From Oscillospiraceae bacterium (GTDB lineage: Bacteria > Bacillota > Clostridia > Oscillospirales > Oscillospiraceae), in NCBI GenBank assembly GCA_031264545.1, contig JAISDV010000110.1, positions 1 to 10,287 on the forward strand: a stretch of 10,287 nucleotides of DNA, in the 5' to 3' direction. This document shows positions 7,213-10,287 of the stretch, in pieces; the stretch's first letter is position 1, and each line of letters begins with the position of its first letter. The position numbers and the translations under genes are program-made. The notes below the pieces were generated by a model, which was not told where the DNA came from, ran no database searches, and worked only from the letters and a program-made list of their open reading frames with translations.

Positions 7213-7241
7213 ATGATACATAATTTCACGCAAAAAATCAA
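7213..7241 (-). promoter_or_regulatory. Promoter of fhs
   Basis: On the minus strand TTGATT (7241-7236) and TATCAT (7218-7213) are separated by 17 bases, matching 4/6 and 5/6 of the sigma-A hexamers. Transcription would begin near 7206, giving a leader of about 45 bases before the GTG start. The spacing, position and orientation all fit the gene. Confidence 0.7.
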
Positions 7242-7275
7242 GAAGCGGCGTAAATCGCCCGCAAAAGTGTTTTCA

Positions 7276-7313
7276 CCGGAAAATCGCCGCGTTAGTGTCT
7301 TGCTATTTTCCGG
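7276..7313. repeat. 9-bp inverted repeat over the gtrA-like promoter
   Basis: CCGGAAAAT (7276-7284) and ATTTTCCGG (7305-7313) are exact reverse complements, 20 bases apart. The right arm begins at the last base of the predicted -35 hexamer and extends into the spacer, so protein binding there could block RNA polymerase. The arm centres are 29 bases apart, close to three helical turns, which suits a dimeric or looping regulator. No regulator gene is present nearby, and it could be fortuitous. Confidence 0.45.
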
Positions 7314-7328
7314 GCTGCGGTATAAAAT
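7300..7328 (+). promoter_or_regulatory. Promoter of the gtrA-like gene and AI-2E transporter gene
   Basis: TTGCTA (7300-7305) and TAAAAT (7323-7328) are separated by 17 bases, matching 4/6 and 5/6 of the sigma-A consensus. The overlapping TATAAA at 7321 is an alternative -10 with a shorter spacer. The leader to the ATG at 7390 would be about 55 bases. Confidence 0.6.
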
Positions 7329-7389
7329 GACATTGAACAGGCGGAAGCGCCTGCGGCTCCGGCATATTTCAGACTTGGAGGAGATCCTG

Positions 7390-7896
7390 ATGGCAGACGA
7401 AACACGGGCGAGGCTTACCCGAAGGCAGAGTGTTCTGATGGCGGTCAAATTCGTTTTATTCTCCGCCTCGGCGGGGATCGTCCAGCTCGGCTCGTTCACC
7501 CTTCTGCATGAATTCACGGCGCTCGACAAGCTCACGGGTCTCGACGAGCTGTTTGGAAACGATTACGGGCTGACCTATTTTATCGCGCTCGTGCTTTCCG
7601 TCCTCTGGAATTTCACCTTCAACCGGAAATTTACTTTCAAATCCGCCGCGAACCTCCGGTCCGCCATGCTCCGGGTCTTCGCCTTTTATCTCGTTTTCAC
7701 CCCGCTCTCGATCTGGTGGGGCGTCGCGCTGACGAAGCTGGGCTGGAACGATTATCTCGTTCTCGGCCTGACGATGCTGGTGAACCTCAGCACCGAATAT
7801 ATCTATGACAGGTATGTCGTTTACCGGAAAACCCTGTATACCAGCGAGGCCGGCCGCCGTGAGCTTGACCGCTCGGCCGGGGACGGCGAATCCTGA
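7390..7896 (+). CDS. GtrA-like membrane protein
   Basis: This 168-residue protein is a four-helix membrane protein of the GtrA/DPMS family. Hydrophobic segments lie near 17-40, 60-75, 93-112 and 121-140. The WNFTFNRKFTF stretch at 73-83 and the closing YIYDRYVVYR at 137-146 are typical of the family. Members are thought to help move polyprenyl-phosphate-linked sugars across the membrane for glycosylation of surface polymers, or to assist the glycosyltransferase; the sugar and acceptor cannot be inferred here and no glycosyltransferase gene is adjacent. I chose the ATG at 7390 because GGAGGAG lies 6 bases upstream; an earlier in-frame ATG at 7141 would overlap the fhs start. It precedes the AI-2E transporter gene by 24 bases, so the two probably share a transcript. 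Its charged tail (about 150-168) is cytoplasmic-like. Confidence 0.88.
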   Translation: MADETRARLTRRQSVLMAVKFVLFSASAGIVQLGSFTLLHEFTALDKLTGLDELFGNDYGLTYFIALVLSVLWNFTFNRKFTFKSAANLRSAMLRVFAFYLVFTPLSIWWGVALTKLGWNDYLVLGLTMLVNLSTEYIYDRYVVYRKTLYTSEAGRRELDRSAGDGES

Positions 7897-7920
7897 GGAC
7901 GGGGAGAGAAACAACGGTTT

Positions 7921-9111
7921 ATGGAGCTTAACAAGGAAACGATTAAAAAGATCCTCTTCATCCTGTTCGCGGCTATCGCCTTCTGCATAGGGCTGATTAA
8001 CATTAGCAGCGTCTGGCGCTTTTTGCTGAGTATCGCCGGGATATTCACCCCGGTCATCATCGGGCTGTGTATCGCTTTCATCCTCAGCCCGCTCACAGCG
8101 CTCCTCGAAAAAAGGCTGCTCGCGCCGCTGAAAACGCGGTTTCCGAAAAAGGGCCGGTCGATTGCCCGCGGGCTGGGCGTTTTTCTGTCCCTGATCATCA
8201 TCAAGGGCCTTATCGCCCAGCTGCTGCTCCTGATCGTGCCGGAGGTCGAGGAAGCCTTTAAAATTATTGGCAAGACCCTGCCCGCCGCCCTGACGCGGCT
8301 CATCGAAAATATCAACGCGGTTCTCGGCCGCTTCGAGGACTTTGAGCGGTTCAAGATCCCGCTCGGCGGGGCCTCGGATTGGCTGAATCTGATCGAGAAC
8401 GCGACCGACTATATCGCAAAAGCGTTCGACAATGGCGCGCTCAGCGACATCGCCAATACGGCCCTGAGCGTCGTCAGCGGATTCTGGAATTTTGTGCTCG
8501 GCTTGATCCTCTCGATCTACGTGCTGATGCAGAAGGCGCGTATCGGCGGCTTTATGTCCCGCCTGATCCGGGCATATTTCAGCAAACGGGCGGCCGCGCG
8601 TATTTTCAGGACGGCCCGTCTTTCGAGAATCACTTTCCGCAATTTCGTGACCGGCCAGCTCACCGAGGCGGTCATCATCGGCGCGCTCTGTTTTTTCGGG
8701 ATGCTGCTCTTTCGCTTCCCGTATCCGACGGCAACCTCCGCAGTCGTCGGGGTCATGGCGCTCATACCGGTTTTCGGCGCGTGGATCGGCGGCATACTCG
8801 GCGCGCTGCTCTCGCTTTCCGATTCCTTCACAAGAGCGCTGCTGTTTATTCTTTTCCTCATCATTTTGCAGCAGCTCGAGAACAACCTGATATATCCCCG
8901 GGTCGTTGGAAAGTCCATCGGGCTTCCGGGCATACTGGTATTTGTCTCCGTCATTCTGGGGGCGAGCGTCGGCGGCGTTTTCGGTATCCTGCTGGCCGTG
9001 CCGGTCTGCTCGATCGGGTTTGTATTTATCAAAGAGGGCATCGACAAGCGGCTGGGAAAGAAAAAAGCCGTGGAGGACCCGGAGAAAACGGGCATTCCCG
9101 CGGACGAATAA
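7921..9111 (+). CDS. AI-2E family transporter (DUF20/UPF0118 permease)
   Basis: This 396-residue polytopic membrane protein belongs to the AI-2E/PerM-like family. Hydrophobic segments fall near 10-28, 36-58, 84-107, 183-204, 248-266, 272-298, 304-317 and 334-370. Family hallmarks are TGQLTEA at 244-250, ALIPVFGAWIGGI at 280-292 and QLENNLIYPRVVGKSIGLP at 318-336. Some members export autoinducer-2, others act as Na+(Li+)/H+ antiporters or have other roles, so the family name should not be taken as proof of quorum signalling. The hydrophilic stretch at 108-180 with predicted helices is normal for the family. The ATG at 7921 follows a GGGGAGAG site by about 12 bases, longer than usual, so translation may rely partly on coupling to the gtrA-like gene 24 bases upstream. 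The gene ends just before a strong hairpin facing a convergent MATE gene. Confidence 0.92.
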   Translation: MELNKETIKKILFILFAAIAFCIGLINISSVWRFLLSIAGIFTPVIIGLCIAFILSPLTALLEKRLLAPLKTRFPKKGRSIARGLGVFLSLIIIKGLIAQLLLLIVPEVEEAFKIIGKTLPAALTRLIENINAVLGRFEDFERFKIPLGGASDWLNLIENATDYIAKAFDNGALSDIANTALSVVSGFWNFVLGLILSIYVLMQKARIGGFMSRLIRAYFSKRAAARIFRTARLSRITFRNFVTGQLTEAVIIGALCFFGMLLFRFPYPTATSAVVGVMALIPVFGAWIGGILGALLSLSDSFTRALLFILFLIILQQLENNLIYPRVVGKSIGLPGILVFVSVILGASVGGVFGILLAVPVCSIGFVFIKEGIDKRLGKKKAVEDPEKTGIPADE

Positions 9112-9123
9112 CGCCGCGCTTTC

Positions 9124-9163
9124 AGGGCAGGGGCGGACAGCAAACGCTGTCCGCCCCTGCCTT
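9124..9163. terminator. Long perfect hairpin between convergent genes
   Basis: GGCAGGGGCGGACAGC (9126-9141) pairs without mismatch with 9146-9161 around an AAAC loop, and A-T and G-T pairs extend it to 18 bp. It lies 12 bases after the AI-2E stop and 23 bases past the stop of the convergent MATE gene. This is the expected place for a shared terminator serving both strands. Neither side has more than two Ts, so it lacks a normal U-tract and may act by another route or as an RNA-stabilising stem. Confidence 0.7.
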
Positions 9164-9186
9164 AGCGGCCTTGAAAGCCGGTCGCT

Positions 9187-10287
9187 TTATCGCGCTGCTT
9201 CGAGGGAGGAGAGCTGTTTTTTGTTGATTGAGCGGAAAAGCAGGAGCGCTGTCGCCGCGGCCAGCACCTCGGCGCAGGGCAAGGCCCACCAAACCAGATT
9301 GACATTGCCGGACAGCGAAAAAAGATAAGCGAGCGGGAGCGTTCCGGCCAGCTGGCGCACGGTCTGGACAAGCAGCGCATGGAGCCCGTGCCCCAAGGCC
9401 TGGAAAATCGCGCTGAAAATAAATATGACTGCGGAAAAGACAAACCCGAGACTGATTGTCTTGAGCGCCGAGACGCCGAGCTGCATACTTTCCGGCTTAT
9501 CCAGGAAGAGCGAGAGTATCGGTTCGGGTATGAGCTGGAAAATCAAAACGCCCGCCAGCATGATCCCCGTCGCATAGATCAGGCCGAGCCGCATCGTTTT
9601 TTTGATCCGGTCCGGCCGGCCCGCGCCGAAATTATAGGCCACGATCGGAATCATGCCGCTGTTGAGACCGAAAACCGGCATAAAAATAAAGCTCTGGAGC
9701 CTGAAATAAATACCCACGACCGCCGTTGCCGCCGTTGTGAACCCAATAAGGATCCGGTTCATGCCAAAGGTGAACGCTGAAAAAAGCGTCGAATTGAGTA
9801 TAGCGGGAACACCGACTGCATAGATACGCCAAATTATCCGGAAATCCGGTCTGAAGCCTTTGAGCCTCAGCCGTATCTCCTTGTTCGCCAGGAGATTGAA
9901 GGTGATGTCCGTGCACATCGAGACGATCTGCCCGAAGACCGTGGCATAGGCTGCCCCCGCAACGCCCAGCTCCGGAAATCCGAACAGTCCGAAGATGAGT
10001 ATGGGGTCAAAGACGATATTGGTCAAGGCCCCGGCTATTTGCCCGATCATGGAATACATCGTTAACCCGGTGGACTGAAGAAGCCTTGAAAATGTGAAGT
10101 CGAAGAAGACGCCGAAGCCTATTGACATGCAGATGGAAAGGTAGGCTGTGCCGTAGTCCGCGATTTCGGCGACCTCCGTCTGTGTTTCAAAAAACCTGCC
10201 GGTGAAAAACAGCCCGAAAACCATAAAGACAAGCGTGTTGATAAACGACAGGAAAATACCGTTCATCGCAATGGCGTTAACCGCTTT
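9187..10287 (-). CDS. MATE family efflux transporter, 5' end outside window
   Basis: The visible 366 codons encode most of a MATE (multi-antimicrobial extrusion, NorM/MepA-like) transporter, which exports drugs or metabolites in exchange for Na+ or H+. The frame stays open to the right edge (the residues before the ATG at 10266 read KAVNAIA), so that ATG is internal and about 80-90 N-terminal residues with the first two helices lie outside. Family features include the helix-loop GALTNIVFDPILIFG and the later GLNSGMIPIVAYNFGAGR, the conserved loop opening the second half of the protein. Around ten hydrophobic segments remain. It is a normal single-domain MATE, ending in SINKKQLSSLEAAR without an extra domain, unlike the fused transporter at 3185-5251. 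It converges on the AI-2E gene. Substrate is unknown. Confidence 0.93.
   Translation of the reverse strand, partial: KAVNAIAMNGIFLSFINTLVFMVFGLFFTGRFFETQTEVAEIADYGTAYLSICMSIGFGVFFDFTFSRLLQSTGLTMYSMIGQIAGALTNIVFDPILIFGLFGFPELGVAGAAYATVFGQIVSMCTDITFNLLANKEIRLRLKGFRPDFRIIWRIYAVGVPAILNSTLFSAFTFGMNRILIGFTTAATAVVGIYFRLQSFIFMPVFGLNSGMIPIVAYNFGAGRPDRIKKTMRLGLIYATGIMLAGVLIFQLIPEPILSLFLDKPESMQLGVSALKTISLGFVFSAVIFIFSAIFQALGHGLHALLVQTVRQLAGTLPLAYLFSLSGNVNLVWWALPCAEVLAAATALLLFRSINKKQLSSLEAAR

Larger units (their letters stand above)
7161..7389. other. Divergent intergenic region between fhs and gtrA-like gene
   Basis: These 229 bases hold back-to-back promoters for fhs (minus) and the gtrA-like gene (plus), plus a 9-bp inverted repeat touching the plus promoter. 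An 8-base direct repeat AAATCGCC occurs at 7252-7259 and 7281-7288 between the promoters. The short leader of fhs (about 45 bases) contains GCGCGC repeats able to form a small hairpin but shows no riboswitch-like architecture. Confidence 0.6.

Noticed and set aside
7252..7288. Direct repeat AAATCGCC as operator sites
   Set aside because: Two 8-base copies in a region of repetitive CGCC composition are not enough to support a regulatory claim.
7161..7535. N-terminal extension of fhs up to an upstream in-frame start
   Set aside because: The 125 extra residues have no homology-like features, run through the fhs promoter and the divergent gtrA-like gene, and exceed the normal family length; the GTG at 7160 has a good ribosome binding site.
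8379..9227. A 282-codon plus-strand open frame in another phase
   Set aside because: It overlaps the AI-2E transporter gene in the same direction, has no ribosome binding site and reads as an arginine- and histidine-rich out-of-phase translation.

Overview
The window looks like chromosome of an anaerobic, fairly GC-rich Firmicute of the class Clostridia, possibly Oscillospirales or Christensenellales. This placement is inference. It rests on the gene families present (formate--tetrahydrofolate ligase, two radical SAM proteins, MATE transporters, a GtrA-like protein, an AI-2E/DUF20 transporter, a clostridial-type PAP2 phosphatase) and on strong AGGAG-type ribosome binding sites. There are no RNA genes, insertion sequences, CRISPR arrays or phage genes. 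Eight protein genes fill nearly all of the sequence.

Layout. Positions 129-5251 hold four minus-strand genes spaced 22, 90 and 61 bases apart. In transcription order they are a MATE-type flippase fused to a PlsC-like acyltransferase, a B12-binding-type radical SAM enzyme, a PAP2 lipid-phosphatase-like membrane protein, and a small radical SAM protein with a CX4CX2C cluster motif. Upstream of them, after a 235-base gap, is fhs (5487-7160, minus). A 229-base divergent intergenic region (7161-7389) carries good sigma-A-like promoters in both directions. Rightward from it run a gtrA-like gene (7390-7896) and an AI-2E family transporter gene (7921-9111). A long perfect hairpin separates the latter from a convergent second MATE transporter gene, whose 5' end lies outside the window (9187-10287).

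How the genes may work together. fhs supplies 10-formyl-tetrahydrofolate for one-carbon metabolism and has its own promoter. The four-gene minus-strand cluster combines a flippase, an acyltransferase, a lipid-phosphate phosphatase-like protein and radical SAM chemistry. That set suits synthesis, modification and translocation of a membrane lipid or lipid-linked compound. No single gene proves it, and the product cannot be read from sequence. This cluster is the best candidate in the window for an undescribed system. The B12-type radical SAM gene is clearly AT-richer than its neighbours, which suggests a separate origin. The gtrA-like and AI-2E genes probably form a two-gene operon of membrane proteins.
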